Below are positions 18,344 to 27,432 of a stretch of DNA of 64,000 nucleotides, in pieces (the first letter of the stretch is position 1; every line of letters starts with the position of its first letter). The DNA is taken from the NCBI RefSeq assembly GCF_001238275.1, contig NZ_LGTB01000001.1:335927-399926 (forward strand). The letters are read 5' to 3'. The position numbers and the translations under genes are program-made. The notes beneath the pieces are model-generated. The model had not been told where the DNA came from. It ran no database searches and saw nothing but the letters and a program-made list of their open reading frames with translations. The DNA is from Bradyrhizobium viridifuturi (lineage in GTDB: Bacteria; Pseudomonadota; Alphaproteobacteria; Rhizobiales; Xanthobacteraceae).

Positions 18344-18735
18344 GCTTGCCGATCCGCCCGAGATGGGTGTAGCCGAACCCTGTCGAGTATTTCAGCCCGT
18401 AGCCGAGCGCGCGGTCGATCCCGATATGGGCAAGCCAGATCATCGCGATCGAGAGCACCAAGGGTCCTTCACCGGCAAAGCCCAGTGTCATCAGCGCCAC
18501 CGGCGCCAGATAGGTGTGGGCGGCGTTGTAGGCGATGGCGCCGATCCGCGGGCTGATCAGGTAAGCGGCAAAGCTTAAGTCCGGCACCAGGAACAGCAGG
18601 ACATAGACCAGCCAGGAACCCTCCCACTTGTAGTAGAGCACGGTCATCCCGACGAACAGGACCAACCCCTCCAGCCGGAGCAGGGTGCGCACCCGCCGGT
18701 CGCGGCGCCGGTGGCTTCAGTCGTCATGTCGGTCA
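18336..18735 (-). pseudogene. DUF4260 integral membrane protein, N-terminus split by a frameshift
   Basis: Small membrane protein of the DUF4260 family, about 133 residues when repaired, with three or four helices (LVLFVGMTVLYYKW, WLVYVLLFLVPDLSFAAYLI, VALMTLGFAGEGPLVLSIAMIWLAHIGIDRALGYGLKY). The longest open frame begins at a GTG at 18692 with no ribosome site. Upstream, GGGGAG precedes an ATG at 18735 that reads MTDMTTEATGAATGG; adding one G to the GGG run at about 18688 joins it to VRTLLRLEG. The real start is therefore most likely 18735. Overlaps the PilZ gene end by 8 bp. Function unknown. Confidence 0.75.
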
Positions 18736-18895
18736 TTGCAGTCTCCCCAGATGTCGGAAAATCCTACCGTTTTGGCGCTCAATACCGCCCACAAGCGCCT
18801 TTCCGGTTCCGAAATGGCCGTGCTAAAGCCATTCCGAACGAAGCGGACCCGGCTCGCACCGGGACGCGGACTGTAGCTAACACGGGCGGAAACAA

Positions 18896-20428
<1,533 letters not shown>

Positions 20429-20435
20429 TGCTGTC

Positions 20436-20555
20436 GTAGGGTGGGTTGCCAACGGGTCCGCGCGAAGCGCGGCCCGATAATAAACTCCGCGTAACCCACC
20501 ACCTTCGTTCCGCACGATCCGCGGAGGGTTACGGCTTCCGCCTAACCCGCCCTAC
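20436..20555. repeat. Palindromic interspersed repeat (GTAGGGTGGGTT type)
   Basis: Ends GTAGGGTGGGTT (20436-20447) and AACCCGCCCTAC (20544-20555) are near-perfect inverted copies, with further inverted stretches inside (GCGCGAAGCGCG, GGGTT/AACCC). This element type is scattered through Bradyrhizobium genomes between genes. Confidence 0.75.
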
Positions 20556-20568
20556 AGGTTCGAATCCG

Positions 20569-20916
20569 ATGACCGAAGACGAGCCGACCGACGAGATTTC
20601 CGAGATCGAGGCGCAGATCGAGGAGCTTGCCGAGAGCGCCGAACGATCCCGGCGGATCATTCTCGGATCGAAGGTCGCGATCGCAGCCGGCTTCGCATTG
20701 TTGCTCGCTGCGCTGCTTGGCCTGTTCAGTTCTGGTCAGACTGCGGCACTCGGATCGATTGCGTTGGTGCTTGGCGGCATCGTGTCCCTTGGATCGAACG
20801 TCAGCACCTTGCGGCAGACCGAGGCCGCGATTAGCACCGCCGAGGCGCGCCGCGCGCGGCTGATCGGCAACATCGACCTGCGGCTGGTTCACGATGCGCC
20901 GCTGAAGCTGATGTGA
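20569..20916 (+). CDS. Small two-helix membrane protein
   Basis: 115 residues. An acidic, coiled-coil-like N-terminus (DEISEIEAQIEELAESAERSR) precedes two membrane helices (VAIAAGFALLLAALLGLF and LGSIALVLGGIVSLG), then a charged tail. No family recognised. The ATG at 20569 lies just after a repeat element; longer in-frame starts would be inside the repeat and are unlikely. Function unknown. Confidence 0.65.
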   Translation: MTEDEPTDEISEIEAQIEELAESAERSRRIILGSKVAIAAGFALLLAALLGLFSSGQTAALGSIALVLGGIVSLGSNVSTLRQTEAAISTAEARRARLIGNIDLRLVHDAPLKLM

Positions 20917-21131
20917 CCGGCACCGCGCGTCGCCGGATAAGCGCGACTTATGTGTGAGTGATGTCACCATCGCCGCGCGTTATTGGCCGCCGCCAACCCG
21001 CAGGCCTGCAATGCAAACAATGGAGCAATGCAACCGAGAGGTCTGTCCCCATGGAACCACACTTTCGGGATTGAAAATCCGGACAACTCCGCTAACTGGG
21101 ACATTCTGCTTTTTGGAAATGGAGTTGTAAC

Positions 21132-21494
21132 GTGCTGTCTCGTTTTGCTGTTGCTGTGATGTCCGTCACGCTGCTCGCAACGTCGCTTCCGGCGAATGCT
21201 GCGCCTTTGCTGCCGAGCGATCTGCAGACTCAGGCGCCGTCTGCCACGCACAAGGTCTGGTGCCATCATGGCTATTGTGACGGCGGTGGAGGCGGCGGCG
21301 CTGCGGTCGGCGGATTGATCGGCGGCCTCATCGGCGGCGCTATTGTTGCCGGTGCGGCGAACGCCGCTGCGCAGCAGGAGGCGGCCGCTGCAGCTCAGCA
21401 GCATGATGCTTACTGCGCGCAGCGTTATCGCTCCTATGATCCTGGCACCGGCACGTTCCAGGGCAAGGACGGCCGCCGCTATCCCTGCCGGTAA
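21132..21494 (+). CDS. BA14K-like exported protein
   Basis: 120 residues with a signal peptide (VAVMSVTLLATSLPANA). The middle has a glycine-rich helix (GGGGGGAAVGGLIGGLIGGAIVAG) and the C-terminus has the BA14K signature DAYCAQRYRSYDPGTGTF with a final Cys. Brucella BA14K is a lectin-like surface antigen; a surface role here is inferred. The GTG at 21132 has only a weak upstream site. Confidence 0.75.
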   Translation: MLSRFAVAVMSVTLLATSLPANAAPLLPSDLQTQAPSATHKVWCHHGYCDGGGGGGAAVGGLIGGLIGGAIVAGAANAAAQQEAAAAAQQHDAYCAQRYRSYDPGTGTFQGKDGRRYPCR

Positions 21495-21517
21495 TTCGTG
21501 CCGCTAAGGTGACAGTC

Positions 21518-21538
21518 GCGAGGGCGTTGCGCCCTCGC
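21518..21538 (+). terminator. Hairpin after the BA14K-like gene
   Basis: Perfect 9-bp stem (21518-21526 with 21530-21538) and TTG loop, 24 bp after the stop. No U-run follows, so it may act with rho or stabilise the mRNA end. Confidence 0.5.
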
Positions 21539-21611
21539 ATCACTGTGGTCCGACGAGCGACGGATGCTTGTCCTCATCGCTGTTCGGGATGTGAACCGGA
21601 ATCTCACCCCA

Positions 21612-21762
21612 CGTCGTCCCGGGCAAGCGAAGCGCGACCCGGGACACATGACCACGAATATCAGTTGGTCCACGAAGCTGGAGCCCCAGCTCGCTTCAAC
21701 GCCGCAATCCTGTGGTCATGGGTCGCTGCTCCCGTGCGCAATTGCGCACTAGGCAGGGACGA
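21612..21762. repeat. Interspersed repeat (CGTCGTCCCGGG type), copy 1
   Basis: The first 34 bp are identical to 32429-32462. The right half holds the 16-bp palindrome GTGCGCAATTGCGCAC at 21734-21749, which is also found at 36318-36333. The ends are partly complementary (CGTCGTCCC/GGGACGA). No coding signal. Confidence 0.75.
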
Positions 21763-21787
21763 AGAGTTGAGAGTGCTGCGCTCAATA

Positions 21788-22138
21788 TTAGCCTATCGCC
21801 AGCGGCACGTAGTCGTACTCGCCGACGCCTTGCAGGATCAGGAAGGTCAGCGAATTCGTGCCGGCGTTGGTGACGAGGTGCGGGCGGTTCGGGCGGACGG
21901 CGTAGACTTCGCCGACCTTCAGGTTCACTTCCTCCTTTGGCTCCTGCAGGAACAGCCGCATCTGGCCCTCGAGCACATAGAACGTGTCGGAGATGTTGCT
22001 GTGGGTGTGCCACGGCACTTTCTGGGTCGGCGACAGCTGCAGCTCCATGATGCGGAACCCGGGGCGGGCGGCGTGCAGGGCGCGGCGTTCGACCTCGTAG
22101 AGGTGGCTGGCATCCTTGAGCGGTTGTCCTGACTTCAT
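21788..22138 (-). CDS. Cupin-2 domain protein
   Basis: 116 residues forming one small beta-barrel. The first cupin motif is VPWHTHSNISDTFYVLEG (His-x-His and the later Glu position), and the second is VRPNRPHLVTN with its His, so a metal site is likely. No fused domain. Start ATG at 22138. Could be a dioxygenase-like enzyme or a sugar-binding barrel; no neighbour decides it. Confidence 0.8.
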   Translation of the reverse strand: MKSGQPLKDASHLYEVERRALHAARPGFRIMELQLSPTQKVPWHTHSNISDTFYVLEGQMRLFLQEPKEEVNLKVGEVYAVRPNRPHLVTNAGTNSLTFLILQGVGEYDYVPLAIG

Positions 22139-22428
22139 GGCGGCCTCCCTGAGATGTTGTTGTGGCGCAATGCTAGTCCTGTTTCATCGCGCGACACATC
22201 ACCGGAATCGGCATGACGGCCAAGATGCGGCAGCGTGCGCAGAGCGGGTTGCACGGATGCGACCCGCCCTTGCTGTTGCGTGACGTCGTGATGGTTGTGT
22301 GACGTCACAACAGCCGCGGCGCACCGAGTTCCGCGAAACGTGAACGCGCGGTTCAGCGAGCGTTCAGGTCGGAGCGAAAAAACTCGCCGGGTGCGGTTGA
22401 TCCAACCCAGCAACAAAGGGAAACGCTC

Positions 22429-22734
22429 ATGGAACGCAGGGATTTTCTGAAGATCGCCTTCGGCGTCGCCGCCGGCGCGGCCGCTTTCGCAGCAACCGCC
22501 CAGGCGGCGCCGCTCGCGCCGCTTCTCCTCAACCAGGATGCACGTGCGCCGGCGGGCAGCGATGCGCATCCGGCCGTCACCACCGGCGACGAGGTTGATC
22601 ATTTGAAGCCCGAGCAGGTGCACTGGCATCATGGCCATGGACGCTGGCATCATCGGCACTGGCACCACCGGCATTGGGGCTGGCGCCACCGCCACCGCCA
22701 TTGGCGCCGTCATCATCACTGGCGCCGCTGGTGA
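22429..22734 (+). CDS. Exported His/Trp/Arg-rich protein with Tat signal
   Basis: 101 residues. The N-terminus RRDFLKIAFGVAAGAAAF is a twin-arginine signal ending at AQAA. The last 40 residues are almost only His, Trp and Arg (for example HWHHGHGRWHHRHW), which suggests metal binding in the periplasm. SD AAAGGGAAA precedes the ATG. A 12-bp palindrome, TGTGACGTCACA, lies upstream at 22298-22309. Similar short proteins occur in rhizobia without known function. Confidence 0.7.
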   Translation: MERRDFLKIAFGVAAGAAAFAATAQAAPLAPLLLNQDARAPAGSDAHPAVTTGDEVDHLKPEQVHWHHGHGRWHHRHWHHRHWGWRHRHRHWRRHHHWRRW

Positions 22735-22801
22735 TTGAACCGTCTGCCGCCGGGGTGAGACGTATTTTCACGCGCGATCATTTCGGCGGAGAGGACTGTT
22801 C

Positions 22802-23047
22802 ATGAAAATCATTGCTGCGTCCGCGCTTGCGTTCGGTCTCACTCTGGCGGCGCTGTCGGCGTCGCACGCCATGCCGATCGCACCGCTCGATCCGGCCCAG
22901 GCCGCATCCGACAACACCATTCGTGTTGCCGGCGGCTGCGGGCCGGGCTGGCACCGCGGTCCCTATGGCGGCTGCCGTCCGATGTACAATTGCCCGCGCG
23001 GCTGGCACTCGGGCCCCTTCGGCCGCCGCTGCTTCCGCAACTGGTAA
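22802..23047 (+). CDS. GCG_CRPN-type small exported protein
   Basis: 81 residues with a signal peptide (ASALAFGLTLAALSASHA). The mature part holds GGCGPGWHRGPYGGC and a second half-repeat, NCPRGWHSGPFGRRC, with four cysteines. The first motif recurs in the convergent gene at 23149-23418. SD GGAGAGG precedes the ATG. Function unknown. Confidence 0.75.
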   Translation: MKIIAASALAFGLTLAALSASHAMPIAPLDPAQAASDNTIRVAGGCGPGWHRGPYGGCRPMYNCPRGWHSGPFGRRCFRNW

Positions 23048-23100
23048 GCAGTCGAATGCGGCAGGCAGAAGTGAGCGAGCCTGCCGCGATCACCCAAAAG

Positions 23101-23130
23101 AAAAACCCCGCGCGAGGCGGGGTTTTGTTT
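23101..23130. terminator. Bidirectional rho-independent terminator
   Basis: Perfect 10-bp inverted repeat (23102-23111 with 23117-23126), GC-rich core CCCCGC/GCGGGG flanked by A-run and T-run, so it works on both strands. It serves the convergent genes ending at 23047 and 23149. Confidence 0.92.
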
Positions 23131-23148
23131 GTGCGAAATGCGCCGCGA

Positions 23149-23418
23149 TCAGATCGGGCGGCAACGGCCATATCGCCAGACGAAGCCATAGGGGCAGGCG
23201 CGAACGCGCGGCGCCACCACGACCGGGCCGGGCGCGACGACGACGGGGCGCTCAACCACGACCGCGCCCGGCGCAACCACGACGGGGCCACGATTCCTGA
23301 CGCAGCCGCCATAGGGACCGCGATGCCAGCCCGGGCCGCAGCCACCGGCCGCATCAGCGGCACTGATGCCGGCGAAAGCGGTCGTCACCAAAACGGCTGC
23401 TGCAAAAAGATACTTCAT
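23149..23418 (-). CDS. GCG_CRPN-type small exported protein with valine/proline-rich repeats
   Basis: 89 residues. A signal peptide (KYLFAAAVLVTTAFAGISAADA) precedes GGCGPGWHRGPYGGC, then repeats of the form PVVVAPG, and a final RACPYGFVWRYGRCRP with two Cys. SD AAGGAGAA precedes the ATG at 23418. The Cys/Gly motif is shared with the convergent gene at 22802. Function unknown. Confidence 0.75.
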   Translation of the reverse strand: MKYLFAAAVLVTTAFAGISAADAAGGCGPGWHRGPYGGCVRNRGPVVVAPGAVVVERPVVVAPGPVVVAPRVRACPYGFVWRYGRCRPI

Positions 23419-23724
23419 GACTTCTCCTTTTATTTGGGCCGCGCTGCGGCACCGCAACAAACTTTCAGACTACCGATTCGCCCGGCCGGATCATTGCAGA
23501 AGCCGTGCCCGATGTCGCCGAACATAATGTTGCGGGCTGAATGCGACATGAATGTTGCAGCTCACAGCTGCGTCAGTGCGCCGCAAGCAAGCTCAGCATC
23601 ATTTCGAAACATTTCGCAGGCGCGAGCGCAGCGCGCGTCGCGGATGCAAATGGATCGGAGCGCGAGACAAGCGTGACCGAGAGGGCGCGCATGAAATCGC
23701 CGACGCTGACTTGAATGTGCGATG
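23419..23724. other. Intergenic region without recognisable gene
   Basis: Promoter side of the small minus-strand gene. Open frames here are short and arginine-rich shadows. It contains two AATGTTGC direct repeats at about 23526 and 23550 but no other clear signal. Confidence 0.4.
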
Positions 23725-24420
23725 TTACTCGCCGGCGCCGAACAGCGCCGCGAACCGCTTCTCGCCATTGCGCGAGAAATTGACGACGCGGCTGCCCGGC
23801 GTGATGTCCCGCGCGGCCCATTTCAATTCGGTGAAGCGGTCCATCATCGCCGCACCCAGCGTGCCGGCGAGATGGTGCCGCCGCTCGCTCCAGTCGAGGC
23901 AGGCCTTGCACACCGGACGGCGTGGATGCGTCAGCGCATCGGCGTCGATCTGCAGCTCCTCCGCCATGAAGCGCTTGCCTTCGCCGGTCAGCTCGATCGC
24001 CTGCTTACTCTGGCGAACCAGCTTCTGCCGCTTCATGCTGTCGAGCATCTGCACGCCGAGATCACCGGCAAGGTGGTCGTAGCAGATGCGGGCTCGGCGC
24101 AGCGCCGGATCCTTCGGCCCGGTGCGCACGCGCATGTGGCCGGCGCGGGCGGCGATGCCCTGCAGGCCTTCCAGCACATCGGCGACGTCGGGGTCCGAGA
24201 GCCGATAATAGCGGTGGCGGCCCTGCTTCTCGGGCTCGATCAGTCCGCCGGCCTCGAGCTTGGCGAGATGCGAGCTCGCCGTCTGCGGCGTGATGCCGGC
24301 CTCCTGCGCCAGCTCGCTCGCGGTCAGCGCGCGGCCGGTCATCAGCGCGGTCAGCATGTTGCAGCGTGCGGGATCGCCGACCAAGGCGGCGATCCGGGAG
24401 ATGTCGGGTCCTGCTTTCAT
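23725..24420 (-). CDS. ArsR-family HTH regulator
   Basis: 231 residues. The N-terminal winged helix (about 5-95) has PARCNMLTALMTGRALTASELAQEAGITPQTASSHLAKLEAGGL and GRHRYYRLSDPDVADVLE. The longer C-terminal part contains KACLDWSERRHHLAG with two Cys-adjacent positions (RPVCKACLDW) that could bind metal or sense redox. The start at 24420 (MKAGPDISR) was chosen because the HTH follows; longer frames run into a repeat unit. Divergent from the NIPSNAP gene. Confidence 0.85.
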   Translation of the reverse strand: MKAGPDISRIAALVGDPARCNMLTALMTGRALTASELAQEAGITPQTASSHLAKLEAGGLIEPEKQGRHRYYRLSDPDVADVLEGLQGIAARAGHMRVRTGPKDPALRRARICYDHLAGDLGVQMLDSMKRQKLVRQSKQAIELTGEGKRFMAEELQIDADALTHPRRPVCKACLDWSERRHHLAGTLGAAMMDRFTELKWAARDITPGSRVVNFSRNGEKRFAALFGAGE

Positions 24421-24480
24421 AGTTCGATGATAGCCGAAGCATCGAGGTCGGGCAAGGCGGTAGTGTGCTGTCAGTACGGT

Positions 24481-24563
24481 CGTCATTGCGAGGAGCGCAG
24501 CGACGAATCCATTCGACCCCACGCGCGGTGCGATGGATTGCTTCGCTGGCGCTCGCAATGACG
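24481..24563. repeat. Palindromic repeat (CGTCATTGCGAG type)
   Basis: Perfect 12-bp inverted ends, CGTCATTGCGAG (24481-24492) and CTCGCAATGACG (24552-24563). It sits in the divergent promoter region. A common rhizobial intergenic palindrome. Confidence 0.75.
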
Positions 24564-24587
24564 ACGGAAACATATCGGAGGCCATCA

Positions 24588-24896
24588 ATGACCATTACCG
24601 TCTTCATCCGCTACCAGCTCGATCCGTTCAAGCGCGCGATGTTCGAGGAGTATTCGCGGAACTGGCTCTCGATCATCCCGCGCTGCGGCGGCGATCTGCT
24701 CGGCTACTGGATGCCGCATGAAGGCACCAACAACATCGGCTTCGCGCTGATCTCGTTCGAGAGCCTTGCCGCCTATGAGGCCTATCGCGCGCGGCTGCGC
24801 CAGGACAAGGAAGGCATGACTAATTTCAACTTCGCGGAAGAAAACCGTTTCATCCTCGCGGAGGAACGGACATTTTTGCGCAAGGTCGAGCTATAG
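24588..24896 (+). CDS. NIPSNAP-family protein
   Basis: 102 residues with the ferredoxin-like alpha/beta-barrel dimer fold: [58 protein letters not shown] and [23 protein letters not shown] precedes the ATG. Followed after 32 bp by an ABM-domain gene of the same fold class, so they are probably cotranscribed. Biochemical role unknown. Confidence 0.82.
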   Translation: MTITVFIRYQLDPFKRAMFEEYSRNWLSIIPRCGGDLLGYWMPHEGTNNIGFALISFESLAAYEAYRARLRQDKEGMTNFNFAEENRFILAEERTFLRKVEL

Positions 24897-24928
24897 TCGT
24901 TCCGCAACAACATTGAGCGGAGGCGCCC

Positions 24929-25279
24929 ATGATCGCCGTGATCTTCGAAGTCTGGCCGAAGCCGGAGCACCGGAATCTGTATTTCGACCTCGCCGCCGAA
25001 CTGAAACCGATCCTGCAGGAAATCGAGGGCTTCATCTCGGTCGAGCGGTTCGAGAGCCTCACCGAGAAGGGCAAGTTCGTGTCGCTGTCATTCTTCCGCG
25101 ACGAGGCTGCGGTAGAAGCCTGGCGCAACACCATCGAGCACCGCCGCACCCAGGCCAAGGGCCGCGCGCGGATTTTCGACAATTATCGCCTGCGCGTTGC
25201 GAGTGTGATGCGCGACTACGGATTGAACGAACGCGAGCAGGCGCCGAAAGACAGCCGGGCAGTGCATGAGCAGCACTAG
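24929..25279 (+). CDS. Antibiotic biosynthesis monooxygenase (ABM)-domain protein
   Basis: 116 residues. IAVIFEVWPKPEHRNLYFDLAAEL, EGFISVERFESL, FVSLSFFRDEAAVEAWRN and HRRTQAKGRARIFDNYRLRV form the ABM/EthD-like dimeric barrel with the conserved W and H. SD GCGGAGG precedes the ATG. Members oxidise or bind small aromatic compounds; the substrate is not evident. Confidence 0.82.
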   Translation: MIAVIFEVWPKPEHRNLYFDLAAELKPILQEIEGFISVERFESLTEKGKFVSLSFFRDEAAVEAWRNTIEHRRTQAKGRARIFDNYRLRVASVMRDYGLNEREQAPKDSRAVHEQH

Positions 25280-25335
25280 CGCCTGCAAGCACCCGTTCCT
25301 ATCTGTCCGCGGCCAATGACTTCAGGGAGCGACCA

Positions 25336-26154
25336 ATGCCACTGCCAACTGCTGACAAACGCACAGCCTTCAAGAAGCTGCACGAGAGCGGATGCTTCAT
25401 CATTCCGAATCCGTTCGATGCCGGCAGCGCCCGCGCCTTGCAGCATCTCGGGTTCAAGGCGCTGGCCTCGACCAGCGCAGGCTTTGCCTGGACCATCGCC
25501 AAGGCCGACAACCGCGTCACCATCGACGACGTCTGCGACCACCTGACCGCGATCTGTACGGCGGTCGATATTCCGGTCAATGCGGATTTCGAGGGCGGCT
25601 TCGCCGTCGAGCCCGACAAGGTCGCGGTCAATGTCGCACGCGGCGTCAAGACCGGCGTTGCCGGGCTGTCGATCGAGGACTCCACCGGAGATGCCGCCAA
25701 TCCGCTGTTCGAGCACAAGCTCGCGGTCGAGCGCATCAGGGCGGCGCGTAAGGCCATCGATGCCGACAACAGCGGCGTGTTGCTCACCGGCCGCTGCGAA
25801 GCGTTCCTGTGGGGAAAGAAAGACCTCAACCTGGTGATCGAGCGGCTGCAGGCCTATTCGCAGGCCGGGGCAGACGTCCTCTATGCACCGGGCATCTCGA
25901 CCAAGGAGGAGATCTCCGCGGTCGTGAAGGCGGTCGCGCCGAAGCCGGTCAATCTCCTGATCGGCGGCGCGTCCGAGCTGACGCTGCAGGCGGTGGCCGA
26001 TCTCGGCGTGCGGCGGATCAGCGTCGGCGGCGCGCTGGCGCGGATGGCCTGGAGCGGTGTCATGAAGGCGGCGAAGGAAATGGCCGAGAAGGGCACCTTC
26101 ACCGAATTCGCCAACGGCTATCCCGGCGGCGAACTCAACAAGATGTTCAAGTAG
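25336..26154 (+). CDS. Isocitrate lyase/PEP mutase-family enzyme
   Basis: 272 residues in the (beta/alpha)8 PEP-mutase/ICL superfamily: FIIPNPFDAGSARALQHLGFKALASTSAG, VNADFEGGF, GLSIEDST (the metal and substrate Glu-Asp), LTGRCEAFL and VNLLIGGASELT. The classic KKCGH catalytic motif of isocitrate lyase is missing, which fits the short oxaloacetate-hydrolase or carboxyphosphonoenolpyruvate-type branch. SD CAGGGAG precedes the ATG. The precise reaction cannot be called from sequence. Confidence 0.82.
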   Translation: MPLPTADKRTAFKKLHESGCFIIPNPFDAGSARALQHLGFKALASTSAGFAWTIAKADNRVTIDDVCDHLTAICTAVDIPVNADFEGGFAVEPDKVAVNVARGVKTGVAGLSIEDSTGDAANPLFEHKLAVERIRAARKAIDADNSGVLLTGRCEAFLWGKKDLNLVIERLQAYSQAGADVLYAPGISTKEEISAVVKAVAPKPVNLLIGGASELTLQAVADLGVRRISVGGALARMAWSGVMKAAKEMAEKGTFTEFANGYPGGELNKMFK

Positions 26155-26164
26155 ACCTCGAAAT

Positions 26165-26191
26165 AGCGGCGGGCCGCTTGGGCCCGCCGCT
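26165..26191. terminator. Hairpin between convergent genes
   Basis: Perfect 11-bp GC-rich stem (26165-26175 with 26181-26191), 5-base loop, between stops at 26154 and 26217. No long U-run on either side. Confidence 0.7.
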
Positions 26192-26216
26192 CGCGCCTGG
26201 TCAGTTGCGTCACGCG

Positions 26217-26645
26217 TTACTTCGAATTCTCGGCCGGCGGGGCGGTCGGCTTGTTCATGTCGGACTTGTTCATGTCCGACGGCGCAGTCGGCGGGCTGGC
26301 AGGCGCCGCGCCCGTGGTCACGCCGGGCTGGCTGTTCGGCTTCGGCGTCACGTCGCGCATGCCCGGAGGCGCCCCGGCCGGATTGGCCGGCTGTTGCTGC
26401 GCGGTCTGCGTCGACGGCGTCGTGCCCGCCTCATGGACCGACGTATTGTTCAACCCGTAGAACAGCGCGCCGAGCACCACGGCCACCGCAACTGCGAACA
26501 TCGCGACCTTGGTGCCGCTGGCCGGTCCCTCCTGCAGTTCCGGATCGGGCTGCAACTCGTTGTCCAGGCTGTTGAAGCGCGCCTGACGGCGGATTTCGTC
26601 ATCGGTCAGGTTGGCGCGATACGGATCGTCAGGGTTGTAGGCCAT
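26217..26645 (-). CDS. Single-pass membrane protein with Pro/Ala/Thr-rich tail
   Basis: 142 residues. A polar cytoplasmic N-terminus (NPDDPYRANLTDDEIRRQ) is followed by one membrane helix (VAMFAVAVAVVLGALFYGL) and a low-complexity periplasmic tail rich in Pro, Ala, Thr and Gln, including a repeated SDMNK unit. SD GGAGGAA precedes the ATG. No domain recognised. Confidence 0.7.
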   Translation of the reverse strand: MAYNPDDPYRANLTDDEIRRQARFNSLDNELQPDPELQEGPASGTKVAMFAVAVAVVLGALFYGLNNTSVHEAGTTPSTQTAQQQPANPAGAPPGMRDVTPKPNSQPGVTTGAAPASPPTAPSDMNKSDMNKPTAPPAENSK

Positions 26646-26790
26646 TGCAAAGTTCCTCCGTTAGCACCCCAAAGCTAAACGCAGGGGACAATGGCTGGCG
26701 CGTCGGGATGTTCCGCGCCAATGTTGCAACCTGTTCATGCAGGAACCTACGATTCCGAGGGTTCCAAACCTGTTCCGTGAGGCCTTTTCA

Positions 26791-27432
26791 ATGTGGACCA
26801 TGCCGCCCACCGATTCGGTGCTGCACGTGCTCTCGTTCATCGCCGTTGCGGCGCAATCGATGACGGCGGCGCTGGCGGCCGGCAGGCGCAGCATGGATTG
26901 GGCCGGCGTCTGCATGCTCGGGGCGATCACCGCGCTTGGCGGCGGCACCATCCGCGACGTGCTGCTCGGACATTATCCGCTGCTGTGGGTCGCACAGCCG
27001 ATCTACCTCGCGATCGCCGCCGCCGGCGCCTTCGCCACCATCCTGCTGGCGCGGCTGGTGGTCAGGCTCAACCTTGCATTCCTGGTGCTCGATGCGATCG
27101 GGCTCGTGGTGTTCACCATGGCCGGCTGCGACGTGGCCTGGCAGGTCGACGCCTCGCTGCCGATCGTGATCGTCTCCGGCATGATCACCGGCTGCGCCGG
27201 CGGCGTGCTGCGCGACATCCTCTGCAACGAGGTGCCGCTGCTGTTCCGCAGCGAGCTCTACGCCAGCGTCTCGGTGGTGACGGGGCTGTTCTATGCGACC
27301 GCGTTTGGGTTGAACCTCAACCCTACGGCCTGGACGCTGCTGACCTTCGCGCTCGGCCTGAGCTTCCGGATGCTCGCGATCCGCTACAAATGGGAGATGC
27401 CGAAATTCGTGTTCTCCGGCGAGGAGCGGTGA
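26791..27432 (+). CDS. TRIC/UPF0126-family membrane channel protein
   Basis: About 213 residues with seven helices in two repeated halves. The characteristic motifs are ALGGGTIRDVLLG and, in the second half, GCAGGVLRDILCNEVPLLF. Bacterial members form trimeric cation channels. The ATG at 26791 (MWTMPPTDSV) was preferred; an in-frame ATG at 26737 would add 18 polar residues. Convergent with the cytochrome gene, whose frame overlaps its 3' end by 49 bp. Confidence 0.82.
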   Translation: MWTMPPTDSVLHVLSFIAVAAQSMTAALAAGRRSMDWAGVCMLGAITALGGGTIRDVLLGHYPLLWVAQPIYLAIAAAGAFATILLARLVVRLNLAFLVLDAIGLVVFTMAGCDVAWQVDASLPIVIVSGMITGCAGGVLRDILCNEVPLLFRSELYASVSVVTGLFYATAFGLNLNPTAWTLLTFALGLSFRMLAIRYKWEMPKFVFSGEER

